Source: Termitomyces sp. T153
Lineage: Eukaryota; Basidiomycota; Agaricomycetes; Agaricales; Lyophyllaceae
Assembly: GCA_018296165.2 (NCBI GenBank)
Contig: JACKQL020000059.1
Location: 248,001-312,000 of the forward strand
Direction of reading: 5' to 3'
Length of the DNA: 64,000 bases
Part shown: in pieces, positions 48,187 to 60,388 of the stretch
Position numbering within the stretch: the stretch's first letter is position 1
How the letters are laid out: each line of letters begins with the position of its first letter
The notes under the pieces: model-generated
Database searches by the model: none
What the model saw: only the letters and a program-made list of their open reading frames with translations
What the model was told of the DNA's origin: nothing
Position numbers and translations under genes: made by a program

Positions 48187-48659
48187 TAGTAAGGCCAAAG
48201 ATTGTTGTAACGTCCATTCTATATTGAATGACCTCTCACACAGGTGAAATTACATCCTTGCTCAGTCAAGATATCATCATTGTGGAACATTCAGTACTTC
48301 AATATGTAGCTTCAGTTCAGAACAATCATGTACAGCTTTCATCCTTGTTATTTCCTCTAGTCTCGAGATAAGCAAGAACAGTTCACTACTATAGAATCCA
48401 TGCGTCGACAGGGTATACATATCAATTGAGCTCGAGTTACACCCTTTAAGTAACTGACCCATCATTGAACCTTCTCACAACACGATCTGCATCAATACAC
48501 AGTTTCGAATGAATGTACAATCTGCCCCTCCTACCACCTAAACCGCACCAACTGACCTGCGCGCCACACTCTCAAGCGGTTTGTCATAACTGGAATGTCA
48601 CTGTCCAACTCTCAAAACTTCGTCATTCCGACCCGTACACCATGCAACGTACGTCGTCC
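48187..48659. other. Convergent 3' spacer between A3 and B3
   Basis: Same shared spacer as in the other copies. No gene. Confidence 0.55.
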
Positions 48660-49898
48660 CTACTCATGCACCGATGCCACACCACGCTCACCCTCCCCCA
48701 ACTGACCTACCAATCTCCCTTGCCACACTCTCAAGGTCCTCGTCTCTCGTCCTCGGAGTCGACACGATCGTCCGTCGGGAGGTCGAGTCAGCAAGTATGA
48801 GACTCGCGCTGCCTGGTGTGAGAATGACTGTGAGGTTTGACATGGATATTGGGATTGTTTTGTTTTGGGGTTCTGAGTGTGGTGGGTGGGTTGAGGAAGG
48901 AAAGGGGGAAGACTCGGTGGAGGAAGGAGAGGGGGGAGAGGGGGGAGCAAAGGGCTTTTGTCGGGATTTGAGAACAGGAAGAGGTCTGATACCAATTTTG
49001 TTGTCGGAGCTGGTGAAGGTTTGTTTGTGTAGAGGGTTGATGCTGAGGCGTCTGTGGAGCGGGAGCGGAAGCGGGAAGTTGAAGGGAGTGGAGGGGTGAG
49101 TATGTTGAGCCGGGAGGGAATGGACGAGGTTGACTCCGTGTCGGGTTCCTGTTGTGGTTGGGAGGGGACTGGAAGAAGTGATTAGTTTTGAAACTTGAAT
49201 AAATTTTTGATATAACAGAATACACACCCAACGTATCATTCGACGTCCTCGCCTGCATAATCATACTTCCATTTCCCTCTAGTAAATCTCCAGAACTACC
49301 AAGACAGATTACCCCGCTTTGCACTCCGTACACCCTCACTAGATCCTCGAGCCTCGCGCAAGGCTGCGCATGATCAAACAAATCCTTATACACCTCATCC
49401 CTCTCAAGATGAAGCTCTGGATCGTCTGCCCATACATCCTCACGTACTTTGAGCGCGATAAATATATCGAGGATGACTGTCTCACGTTGGATCGTGCTTA
49501 GCGGAGACGCGTGCTGATGTTGATTTTGATTTCATGGAGGGATCGGCACATATGGATTCGAATTCACCGTTGGGACTTGCGGCGCAAGTAGTGGACACGG
49601 ATCACTTGTATACGGTGCCCTTACAAGTTGATCATATGCTGGAATATGCGTCGAGCGCAGAACGTGCATGCATGCTGCGTAGAATGTTCGGTCGACGAGA
49701 CGCAGGGAGGTTGAGAGGCCAGTAGAGAGTTTTGCACTGACGAGTGAGTTTAGGGAGGTCTGGAAGGGAAGATTGTGGAAACGTGAGGTAGATTATGTGT
49801 AGAAGGATGTGTGGGGGCAAGGTGGATAGTGTGGATGTGATGTGGGGGCCATTAGAAGAGAAGTAGGGTAGAGGTAAGGCTTTAGTGTCAAGGATCAT
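48660..49898 (-). pseudogene. B3: F-box-like gene, copy 3, frameshift
   Basis: It starts at ATG 49898. An extra base near 49719 shifts the frame after KTLYW, so the F-box-like region continues in the wrong frame. Beyond it the sequence stays close to B4, including the KFIALKVRE segment (here broken by small changes) and the C-terminal LTPGSASLILADSTSRRTI block. Its A3 partner is intact, so the pair has decayed on one side only. Confidence 0.72.
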
Positions 49899-50359
49899 GA
49901 GAGTCGAGAAGAGGAAGAGATGTAGTAAAGTACAGAATTTAAAGAGAGTTGTACTGTGGACCTCTCGAGGCTGTGGGTGAGCGGAGATAGCTGGCCAAGG
50001 CGGATATGCAATTGTTCGAGGGTTATTTTCTGTGGAACCAATGTAAGAGACTTGAGGGTCATGACGATCACGTGTGAGATCAGTTTAACGGCACATGATC
50101 CGCTTCACGGCAATATCCTCGTTATTTTGTCAACCCGAAAAGTAGTTCATTATAACTATACTATTGGGTACAGTCAGCCCACTATAGAAGATGTTTGACC
50201 TGTATCGTAGGCCCCAATTCTTTCAATACTAGGACTTACAACTGTTCCTTTGAAAGACTCAGCTTATTCTCTTTGCAAAGTTACCGTGTATCACACGCTA
50301 CGGTCACATGTTTTGAACAGGAAAACTTCTTAGCTTTCTTATTTTACTCTCGTCACTGG
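49899..50359. other. Upstream of B3 and truncated upstream unit
   Basis: It holds the B3 promoter side and a shortened copy (50043-50345) of the upstream unit seen at 38534 and 44711. It breaks off just before the D relic. Confidence 0.6.
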
Positions 50360-51180
50360 ACGTTGTTGCTCTGATCAACCAGCACCACCATTTACGTCAG
50401 TGATTCCCTCAAAATCTTTACAACTAACATCTTTAGCATATAGAACCTGTCTACGCTCGGTGCGGCTCAAGCTGCACCTGAGTCCATTTCCGAAATAGAC
50501 TTGGAACCTAGTTCTGTCGCAAGAGGTATCTTTGGACCTACTAAGCTGAGCGGTCATTGTTGTATCTCATTGCCATGAGCTTCTAAGCCGGCAACACCCC
50601 CGCTGTATCTGCGGTTTCCCTGGGTTCTGTGAAGAACCGGGTTGTTCATTCCACGAAGAATGGAAGCACCATTGCCAGAGACTCGGGACAGTCTCGCAAT
50701 GAGAAAACCGCTGCTGGAGACCCAGAGGAGTCCTGCAACGAGGATTCTAGTGCTGACGAGTACCCTGAATTAATCATATCAACTTGAACGTTTTCAAATT
50801 CCGCTGCCACCTTGATCTGGTCCGACGTCAATGCCTTCAACTTCCCATCATGCACTTCTGTGGGATTGAATATTCAGACCCTCGCTGCACTCTCCGTGGT
50901 CCTTGAACCAATGCCAGCTCCAACATCACAGCACGCACCTGGACTGCCTCTAACTAACACCTTGCAAATTTCGGCGTGGCACCCCTGGACCTGCACTGTG
51001 AAGTCAGTTTCGATGGCCCAGAAGACCCATTCCGCTATATGTACGAGGGCGATGGCACAGACGCATTCTAGCTGTTCACGATGCTCGGAGTTTCCATGGA
51101 AGAATCTTTTTTCAAGCTTTGTCTAAGTGTAATGCTAAGGACAGCGGTTCGCAATGCGACGCGTCAATGAGACTGAAATG
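50360..51180 (+). pseudogene. Gene-end relic D, copy 4
   Basis: The part 50865-51180 matches 20985-21300. It encodes HCEVSFDGPEDPFRYMYE and, after a stop, LFTMLGVSMEESFFKLCLS. The preceding 500 bp may hold further exons of the same unknown gene. The presence of D upstream of A1 and A4 only shows that copies 1 and 4 share a longer ancestral unit. Confidence 0.38.
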
Positions 51181-52103
51181 GATTGGAATGTAGTTTGCTG
51201 TATGTAGATACGACATATCAACATACCTGAAACGGAATGGAAAAAGCTAAGGAGAGATATCTAGACTACTGGCTACAGTATGTAGAACGATCACGTGTAT
51301 ATGACAGAAATGGTCCAACCAATGGGAAAGTAAGACTCCAATTCTTATATCCTGGTCATTCATAGGAACGAATGATCTATGGTACGTTGAGGCAGTGATT
51401 CGGACTTTGGTGTTCAAATTCTAATGTACCAAACATGCAAGGCGGCATCTCGACATCCGACGTCCTTCGATATCTGAGACTTAACATTCAATCAATGCCG
51501 GACTTGTAGGGGATTCTCATAAGCTGATCCTCGTCTTCAATGTGTGCGTACGTTTTGAAAATGAGGGTCATTGACTTGTCGAAATCGGCTCGGGATAACT
51601 CTAGCAAAATCTGGACAGCACTGGATTGAACTGGCATTTGAAGTTTTCAATGAAGAAGAAATCCAGATCTTTCTTGTACTCGGTTAGGAAGACCTAACCT
51701 TCCAGCATTCTCGCCGGATTATCAAGATCTTCTCATGCTGGCAACGCTCAATACCGCCAAACAACACTTGAAATAACTTAGAAAGCTCAGAAAGGCTGTA
51801 GCCTCGTTTTTCTGGGTCACTACAGGGTTACTAATCTTTGCTATTTTCAATAACTCGTGGACACATGTTGGCTAGGCTCACTTTAGGACGGCGCTGACTT
51901 TAGGACGTCGAATTTTCATTGATATTGACCCAATGACTTGAACCGTAACACTTGTTTTGGTTCTATCCCCGCAATGCTAATGACACAGCCTCTCAATTTT
52001 TGCGGCATATGCACAGCCTCATGTCAAGTTATAAGTCAGTAAGAGACTGGTGAACCCACGAACGACATCCCACATCCTTGCTTTTGTCACAAGTGGAACA
52101 ATT
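51181..52103. other. Upstream region of A4
   Basis: It is very close to the A1 upstream region (21301-22277), with the same CGTGGACACATGTTGGCTAG and TAGGACGGCGCTGACTTTAG phrases. It is the likely promoter and leader of A4. Confidence 0.6.
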
Positions 52104-54555
52104 ATGCCCAATGCCTCGAGATTCCTGGCTATCAAGACCTGGCAGCAGCGAAGACTGAAAGTAGACTGGCTCGACAACTTGATAATCACCGCTGGAGTAG
52201 TTCGCGATGCCAGTGACTTGATACCCTTCCCTTATGTGAGGCCAGCTGCGGCAATCATAGTCCAGGTGTTGTTGAAGATACAGGTGAAATCCAGGCTTGG
52301 TGTCAAACCAGAACTCTGGGCTAGTGCTCACTATATGCTTCCACAGACTGTCCGCAGGCATGTCGATGACTTCAGGGATCTCTCAGAGATACTCGTGGGA
52401 AGTATTACGACTGTTCGAGATACTGTTCGTGATTTGCCTCAAGATCAAAGCCTACCTATCGGCTTTGTCCATCGCTGCTCGAATTTTGTAAAGTACTTCC
52501 CTGAATTAAATTCTACATGGTAAAACATGGTTAATTGATATATCCTTCCTCAGTCGGCTGTTGACTATGCAGACTGGAATTGATGAACTTGTCCGTCAAA
52601 CTGGCTCTTGGACCCGCTTTTTCAGGACAACAACCATCCTCGATGCAATCGCACGGTATAAAGAACAGATTAATCACATGCGATCGGACTTTACAGTATG
52701 TTCATTTTTTACTTCTGACTCCATACCACCTCTCAACTACATAGCTTGAGGTTGTCATCCGCATATATACGAAGGGGGCGGAAGGACAGCGACCCCGTCA
52801 TTTGGTCCATTGCTTCTACATTCTTGATGCAACCAACAAAACCCTCCCTGTGCCGATGCATTACGGTTATAACTTCGATGTATGGAATCCTGTCTTATCA
52901 GGACGAGATGCATCCAAGTTGATTCTGATCATCCTTTCACAGGCCCTTGAGGACTTCATCAAATACCGGTTCCACAACCATCTTGGACATGAGGTGATTG
53001 AGAGAGGAGATTTTTCCTTGTCCCTCCAAAGAGTAGATGACGAGGAGTGGCAGGAGCTATACAAACACAATTCAGATGAATGGCTCCCTCTCATTGAGCC
53101 TGGCATTACCATTACCATGGATATTCATTATGAAGATGAGTCATATGGAAAGCCCACAAATCCAATATGCCCATCTTGTCATTATCCATGTGCAAGAAGC
53201 TCCTTTCATCAGGAGTATATTGAGTGGTATTTGATGTTCCCATGCATTTTATGGCATACATTCTCACTTCTTCTTAGTCCCCGATGTGAAACACTAGTTA
53301 ACAATTGGTCCTATGATTTAGATATACCATTGCATGACCAAGACACAGATGAGGTGGCCACATCTGAGTCAGCCATACTCATAGGACCATTGGCCCCATC
53401 CAAATTGCCAGGAAACTCAAGCAATCTCAGTGCACAGGGACTGCATGTGAATGACAACAATCTTCAGAATCCTCATCAATTTTTTCGCCGTTTTTGGGTT
53501 CCCTTACAAGGTAATAAGATTCTCAAGACCATTCATACTGTATTTATGATTGATCATGCTTCCAGTCTGTCATGTACAACCTGCACTTCACTCTGCTGTA
53601 TGGGAAAAGAATATGGACACTGTTAGGCATTTATTAGAAGAAAATGCCGATGTAAATGCTGCTGAAGGTGAGGATGTATAGTTTGAAACTTCTTGGCCTA
53701 ACTTCCACAAACATGCAGGTTGTCGAGGAGATACCCCACTTCATGTTGCAGCATTCCATGGACACTCAGACATTGCTGAACTTTTGTTGAATCACAATGC
53801 TGATGTGGATGCTAGAAGTGAGGATGCACAGTCTTGAAAACTTCTTGGCTTGACTTCCATAAACATGCAGATCACCAGGGAAAAACCCCACTTCATATTG
53901 CAGCATTCTATGGACACTCAGACATTGCTGAACTTTTGTTGAATCACAATGCTGATGTGCATATTAGAAGTGAGGATGCACAGTCTTGAAAATACTTGGC
54001 CTGACCTCCACACTTGTAGATCAGAGGAAAGATACCCCACTTCATGTTGCAGCATGTCATGGAAAGCTGGACATTGTTGAACTTTTGTTAGATTACAATG
54101 CTGATGTGCATGCTAGAAGTGAGGATGCACAGTCTTGAAAATTCTTGGCCTGACTTACACACTTACAGACTGTTGTGGACAAACCCCACTTCATCTTGCA
54201 GCATTGTGTGGACACTTAGACACTGCTGAACTTTTGTTGAATCTAAATGCTGATGTGAATGCTAGAGGTGGGGATGCACAGTTTTGAAAATCCTTGGTCT
54301 GACTTCCACACTTGTAGATCGGCAGGAGAGAACACCACTTCACTTTGCAGCATGGTCAGGACACCTGGAGACCATTAAACTGTTGTTGAGACATAATGCT
54401 GATGTGCATGCTAGAGGTGAGGATGCACAGTTTTGAAAATTCTTGGCCTGACTTACACACTTGCAGACTTTATTGGAGAAACCCCACTTGACTGTGCAAG
54501 GCAGAAAAAACGCTCAAACGTGGTCAATTATTTGTTGGGTCAAATCAATGCTTGA
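52104..54555 (+). CDS. A4: NLR-like helical / ubiquitin-like / ankyrin protein, intact
   Basis: Thirteen exons give 610 residues: 52104-52283, 52347-52519, 52554-52695, 52745-52879, 52943-53226, 53278-53510, 53566-53667, 53719-53817, 53871-53969, 54020-54118, 54169-54267, 54318-54416 and 54467-54555. All introns are GT-AG, 34-63 nt, and the joined frame is open throughout. Residues 1-165 are the helical N-terminus, about 166-305 the ubiquitin-like domain, and CPSCHYPC with CPRCE the split zinc ribbon. An acidic linker of about 70 residues follows. The first ankyrin exon (PALHSAVWEKNMDTVRHLLE) is 102 nt, then five of exactly 99 nt in the same phase, then a terminal half repeat. The array recalls the repeat domains of fungal NLRs, but the gene has no NTPase. 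Function is inferred. Confidence 0.84.
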
Positions 54556-55067
54556 TAGTAAGACCCAAGATTATTGTAACATCCATTCTATATTGAATGA
54601 CCCCCCTCACACAGCCTACCAAGTTCCAGCAGTTGAATGAAGGTGAAATTACATCCTTGCTCAGTCAAGATACCATCATTGTGGAACATTCAGTACTTCA
54701 ATATGTAGCTTCAGTTCAGAACAATCATGTACAGCTTTCATACTTGTTATTTCCTCTAGTCTTGAGATAGGCGACATCAGTTCAATACAATAGAATCCAC
54801 GCGTCGACAGGGTATACATATAAATTGAGCTCAAGTTCCACCCTCTCCACCGTTGAACCTTCTCCACAACACGAGCTGCATCGATACAGAGTTTCAAATG
54901 AATGTACAATCTGCCCCTCCTACCACCTAACCCGCACCAACCGGCCTGCGCGCCACACTCTTGACCGTTTCTTCATGTCTGAATACACATATTTCATCTC
55001 TCAACGCTCCAACCAATCTCCCCGTCTGACTGTCCTACCCAGCCATACTCTCAACAGCCTGTCATCC
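54556..55067. other. Convergent 3' spacer between A4 and B4
   Basis: About 510 bp separate the two stop codons. It contains the 3' ends of both genes and no other ORF of note. Confidence 0.55.
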
Positions 55068-56320
55068 CTACTCATGCTCCGACGCCACGCCGTGCTCACC
55101 CTCCCCCAACTGACCTACCAACCTCCTTGCCACACTCTCAAGGTCCTCGTCCCTCGTCCTCGGAGTCGACACGATCGTCCGTCGGGAGGTCGAGTCGGCA
55201 AGTATGAGGCTCGCACTACGTGGTGTGAGAGTAATTGTGAGGCTTGACATGGGTATTGGGGTGGTATTGAATTGGGGTTCTGGGTGTGATGGGTGGGTTG
55301 AGGAAGGTAAGGAGGAAGACTCGGTGGGGGAAGGAGAAGATGGGGAGGGGGGAGCAGAGGGCTTTTGTCTGTATTTGAAGAAAGAAAGGAAGAGGTTTGA
55401 TACCGATTTTGTTGTCGGGGCTGACGAAGGTTTGTTTGTGAGGTGGGTTGATGTTGAGGCGTCTGGGGAGTGGGAGTGGGGAGTTGGAAGGAGTGGAGGG
55501 GTGGAGGTGTAGTATGTTAAACCCGGAGGGAATAGACGAGGCTTTGATTGTGTGTCGGGTTCCTGTTGTGGTTGGGAGGGAACTGGAAGAACAGATTAGT
55601 TTTGAAACTTGGAATAAATGTTAAAGTAGCAGAATACATACCCAACGTATCGTCCGACGTCCTCGCCTGCATATGCACACTTCCATTTCCCTCTAATAAA
55701 TCTCCAGAACTACCAAGACAGATTATCCCGCTTTGCACTCCGTACACCCTCACCAGATCCTCGAGCCTCGCGCGAGGCTGCGCATGATCAAACAAATCCT
55801 TATACGCCTCATCTCTTTCAAGATGAAGCTCCGACTCGTCTGCCAAAACATCCTCACGTACTTTCAGTGCGATAAATTTATCAAGAACGACTGTTTCACG
55901 TTGGATCGTGCTTAGCGGAGACGCGTGCTGCTGTTGATGTTGATTTGATGGAGGGATCGGTGCATACGGACTTGAATTCACCGTTTGGACTTGCGGCGCA
56001 AGTAATGGAAATGGATCACTTGTATACGGTGCCCTTACAAGTTGATCATATGCTGGAATATGCGTCGAGCGCAGAACGTGCATGCATGCTGCGTAGAATG
56101 TTCGGTCAACAAGACGCAGGGAGATTGAGAGCCAGTAGAGAGTTTTGCGCTGACGAGCGAGTTTGGGGAGGTCTGGAAGGGAGGATTGTGGGAACGTCAA
56201 GTAGATTATGTGCAGAAGGATGTGTGGGGGAAGGGTGGATAGTGTGGGTGTGATGTGGGGGCCATTAGAAGAGGAGAAGTAGGGTGGAGGTGGGGCTTTA
56301 GCTTTAGTGTCGAGAATCAT
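55068..56320 (-). CDS. B4: F-box-like protein, intact array copy
   Basis: Exon 1 (55642-56320) and exon 2 (55068-55582) are joined by a 59-nt intron (GTATGT ... TTCCAG, phase 1), giving 397 residues. If the intron is read through the frame ends early, so splicing is required. Residues 20-90 look F-box-like (LSTLPPHILLHIIYLTF ... YWLSISLRLVDRTFYAACMH). A central conserved block reads PLSTIQRETVVLDKFIALKV and LEDLVRVYGVQSGIICLGS. A Ser/Pro-rich middle follows, then a conserved C-terminal block (SLTITLTPRSASLILADSTS, RRTIVSTPRTRDEDLESVAR). The role is unknown; a substrate-adaptor role is a guess from the F-box-like part. It converges with A4 tail to tail. Confidence 0.78.
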
Positions 56321-56750
56321 GAGAGTCGAGTAGAGATATCGATGCAGTAAGGTACGGAAATTAAAGAGAGTTGTACTGCGGAGCTGTGGGGGTGAGCGGA
56401 GATAGCGGGCCGAGGTGGATATGCGACTGTTAGACCTATTTGAGGAAACAATCGATATCGATTACATTGTTAGAGTTACCGCAGCGAGGATTATACTCTC
56501 ATTTAAAGATAGGTTGGCTGCCCATCCTTCGCCACTCCTCGCCACCGACCGCCCTCTGCAGCTCACTAGCCGATCAAAACGGCGCGCTTGGGGTCCATCT
56601 GTCGGCCAAACAAAGCCCCCGAAGCGGAAGGAACCAAACAGCAACGTCCATCATCCCACTGGCTTTACGAACGCACAGCAACGCAACAGCCTCGCTTGCT
56701 TATAGATCGACATATTTCACATCTTTCCTCAGATCTGCACATCCCATCCC
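56321..56750. other. Divergent intergenic region between B4 and the OTU gene
   Basis: Probably carries both promoters. The homology to the other B upstream regions ends near 56420, which marks the right edge of the tandem array. Confidence 0.6.
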
Positions 56751-58829
56751 ATGGGCTCGGCTAGGAAAGGGCCCAAAAGAAAAGCGGCCCCGCCCTCACG
56801 TACGTCCAATATCATTTGTTTTTCATCAAAAACTTTTACATCTCACATGCTGACTCATGGTGATTTATTTCATCTCTTTATACAGTCCGCTCTCGTCAAA
56901 CACGTTCTTCCAAGGGCCGCGTGCGTATCTCCACACAGCTCTGTTTATCCCAACCCTAACCCTACGACAGCTACTGACCGGAACGTCCGACCCTGCAGCC
57001 AACACCGCACTTCTGACGACCCAGCTGCGCGCGCTTGGGCTCTACGCCGCCGATACCCTCGGTGACGGTAACTGTCTCTTCCGCGCGCTCTCCGATCAGC
57101 TCTACGGCACGCCCTCACGGCATTCCGAACTCCGGCAGCGAATCTGCGACTGGATCGCACGGCACCGCGAGCGCTACAGTCCGTTTGTCGAAGATGAGAG
57201 GGGGCTAGAGACGCATTTGAGGTGTATGAGGGAGAATGGGACATATGGCGGGCATTTGGAATTGAGTGCGTTTGCACACATGGAGAGGAGGGACGTGAAG
57301 GTTGTGCAGCCGGGACTGGTGTATGTGATTGAGTGGAAGGCCTTTGCGAGTCCGGTGGCGAGCCCAAGAGTCAAGGCGAAAGGATATAAGGGGTATATAT
57401 ATGAAGAGGGTGAAGAGAGTGAAGAGAGCGAAGAGAGTGACGAAGAGGAGGACAAAACACTTACACTCACCGATCGAGATCGACGACGCGCACGAAGAGA
57501 AGAGAAGAAGAAACTCGCAGCCAAGGATAAACACATTCAAGACAAAGACCCCCCTGCAGAGTCTGACTCATCCGAGAACGACACAATCTATGTCGCGTGA
57601 GTTGCCCCTTTACCTCCTTTTTTCCTTTCCCTAACCCACGCCACAGATACCATGATTGGGAACACTTCTCCTCGATCCGCAACCTCCGCGGGCCCCACAC
57701 AGGCCTGCCCTATGTCCACGAGACTCCACCTCCCCCTGCTTGCACTACCCCATCTACTCCTGCTCCTCCACCCGTCTCCACAACCAAACCGAGGAAAAAG
57801 GTAACACTCAAGCTTTCGAGATCGGGGAGTATTACGCCTATCTCCAATACGCCATCACCTGCTCCTACGACTCCGACTACAGCTACAACTACAGTACCAA
57901 GAAACTCGACACTAGACCCAACGACAGTTCCACTTCCCTCAAGCCGTGCCGCATCACCTCCCCCCTCTTTCGCGCCCACACCGGCACCACATCCACTACG
58001 AGCTTCGCATCTCCCCTCTTCGTCTCCCTCCTCATCTTCTCCTTCTCCCTCACCTGCGTCTGCACCACCACAATCACAAAATTCGCATCTTCACCCGCCA
58101 CCTACTCACGTGCGCAATGTCCACCACCCTACACACCAACACGCACACCAACACCCATCAACCCAATACCGAACACACGCCTCGCCCAAACGCGCACTCG
58201 ACACGACAGGCGACGACTCGGAATGTTCATCTTCAGGGTCTGTCAAGCGCTCTCGCGGCAACATCGTCTCTTCTCGGTGTGTCGTCGATGATCTAGATGC
58301 AGACGCAGATGCAGATGTCGAAGGAGAGTGCGACGGAGAGATGGACGAAGATATACCGACGCCCGCATTATCGCCTCCTTCCTCATTCTCCTCTTCTGCC
58401 TCCACCTCTACTTCGAATACAGGGAATCGAAGCCAAGACGCAGAGATGGACTTATCACACCTCCCAACGCCCCCCTCGTCGTCTGGCTCCTCGCCCGATC
58501 CTGATTCTTCCCCTGAGCCTTCACCTCCGCCCATACAGATGCAAACGCAAACGCAGCCACTAAGCAAACGTCAACTACGTCTTCAGCAACGGCAGCTTTT
58601 GCGCGCGGGAGGAGGGGGAGGAGCGAGGGTGATGACGAGGAGGGAGAGGAGGGCTGTGGGGGGGGTGGGGAAGATTGTTATTCCGGGTGGACGGTTCAAG
58701 CGAGGGGCCGGGGGCGGAGAGAGAACGGGAGGTGTAGAAGGAGGGGAGGGTGAGGAGGGTGAGGAAGAGTGGGTGAGGAATGGGACGGGGAGGGTTGATG
58801 TGAGGGGGTTTAGAGAGTTGAAGATATGA
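56751..58829 (+). CDS. OTU-domain cysteine protease (deubiquitinase-like)
   Basis: Four exons (56751-56799, 56886-56920, 56971-57596, 57647-58829) with GT-AG introns of 86, 50 and 50 nt give 630 residues in an open frame. The OTU domain starts near residue 45. DGNCLFRALSDQLYG carries the catalytic Asp-Gly-Asn-Cys motif, and YHDWEHFSSIR, just after the third intron, supplies the histidine. Between them lies an acidic Glu/Ser/Asp-rich insert (EESEESEESDEEEDK) and a basic stretch. The C-terminal half is low-complexity (Pro/Ser/Thr, then DADADADVEGE and Gly-rich runs). The family removes ubiquitin from substrates. It is unrelated to the A/B array except by position. Confidence 0.88.
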
Positions 58830-59306
58830 ATGGGGAGGCGCGTGGTTAATTCCCTCCCTTCAAATCGACTTCGTCGTTCGTGGCATGTCGTGCACCGTCA
58901 TTCATACGGTGATCGGTGAATGTTGTGCGTTCACTTAAACTGCACTTTTTCTTATAACGTTTCTATCATGTTCGTTATTTATTCTACGCTCTACAATCAG
59001 CACCACCACACATCGCATTCGCTTCAAGTACTCCCCTGCAATCTCCGGTTTTCCCGTTCCACTGTTCAACTACCACTCCCATACGTCATACGGACCAGTA
59101 GTATGTACTCAAGTATAGCAGGCCTACGCAGTCAAGCTCAAGTATCAAGTACTCCTTCGATTTTTCCCCTACTACTTATCTCACACTGTAATGTGTACTT
59201 CATTACCTATTTAAACTATCACTTGCAATTGTATGCTGCATCGTACACATCAATAACAAGATCTGAAAGCTGAAGTGAAAGAAGCACAGAAATAGGGCAG
59301 ATTGTC
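58830..59306. other. No recognisable gene
   Basis: 3' flank of the OTU gene with no ORF, repeat or RNA gene that I can support. Confidence 0.5.
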
Positions 59307-59640
59307 GCGGGGATCGAACTAAAACGATTATGGGTACCAGTTTCATAGACAAGGCGTTGAAAGGTCGTGACTTTCGATCTCATTGGATTACACGGGTCCG
59401 GGAGAGGGTGAGGTGGGGCTAGGCCTTCTTGGCTCGGGAAGAAAGAGATGGTTAAAAAGTGGTATGTAAGTGGCGGGGATCGAACCAAACATCGAATGCA
59501 TGCATATATAGAAGGCGGGTGAAAGGTCGTGACTTCTTTCGATCCAGCTGGATTACACGGACCCGCGAGAGGGAAAGGTGGGGTTAGGCTTTCTTGGCTT
59601 ACTGTTGAAGTACTGGGAGAAAGGAAAAGGAATGGTAAAA
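59307..59640 (-). repeat. Tandem pair of tRNA-like (SINE-like) modules
   Basis: Two related units start 166 bp apart (59307 and 59473, each with GCGGGGATCGAAC on the plus strand). Read on the minus strand, each has an A-box-like stretch (GTGTAATCCAGCTGG in unit 2), a conserved GTCACGACCTTTCA, and a B-box-like TTCGATCCCCG, about 70 nt apart. No clover leaf closes well, so these are not normal tRNA genes. They may be tRNA-derived SINE heads or decayed tRNA genes. Confidence 0.5.
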
Positions 59641-60388
59641 TGAAATAGTTAGATAGGAACATAAAGGTGAATCGAACGCCAAAATGCCAAAATGTCAAAC
59701 ACTAAAACGTATGTAGTACCCCAGTGACAGGTCATGCTCAAAATGAAATTCCATATGCAAGCTAGGAATTGGATGGTGCGCATGCTCTTTCCATCAGATC
59801 CCATGCTTATTCCTACAGACCTAACTAACCCACGAAGTCCACGGGTACTCGATTTGAATGGGTGACCACCGTGTCCCCATGACCACTGGCGACACGGTTT
59901 CAGAATCCGACGCGAACGTGCAAAGGATGTACTAAACCCTTGGATGCTCAGGATAGATTCCCTTCTGGCAGGCTAAATCTCGAACAAAAACAAGTCAGAA
60001 AATTACTAGATTCACATATCCAACACAAGTCCGTGTATCGCGGTGACCGTCTTGCTTGTACCTGAATGTGGACATGTCACATATGCGAGATGCGACCTTT
60101 GCGCCAACACGGCGCTTGAGTCTGAAGATTCGATATGGTAAGATTACTTCCACCCCTTCATTCCAACAGACCAGATCTCGAAGAGTTCGGAGCGCCGTGG
60201 ACAAAATGATGTACTCGCATATAACGCGCTCGTGTGCCCACCCGTACATGTCTGGATTATGTTCGTCACGTTCATCGTGAGGACAACTCGGACAAGGCCT
60301 ACCGGGCTGGAGGATCTCGCGGTTACGGCCCGCCAACTCCGGACCCTCACAATGGACCGCCTCAACTTGTTCTCTTTCTCCTCTCACG
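59641..60388. other. Upstream region of B5
   Basis: A minus-strand frame (59995-60402) shows no family features. It is taken as chance. The region just upstream of 60389 is pyrimidine-rich (TTGTTCTCTTTCTCCTCTCA), as in many fungal core promoters. Confidence 0.5.

Noticed and set aside
53591..53620. Apparent loss of the 3' splice site CTCTGCAG (CTG or CCG in A4 and A3) before the first ankyrin exon
   Set aside because: The true acceptor is CTTCCAG 33 nt upstream. It gives a 55-nt intron and adds residues that complete an ankyrin repeat (PALHSAVWEKN) in all four copies.
55517..55582. Apparent early stop in B4 after the F-box-like exon
   Set aside because: The stop lies in the intron read-through frame. 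With the 59-nt intron removed the frame is open to 55068.
59826..59935. Possible 5S rRNA-derived fragment (ACTCGATTTGAATGGGTGACCACC)
   Set aside because: Only about 20 nt resemble the 3' part of 5S rRNA and no flanking helices can be formed. Too short to call.
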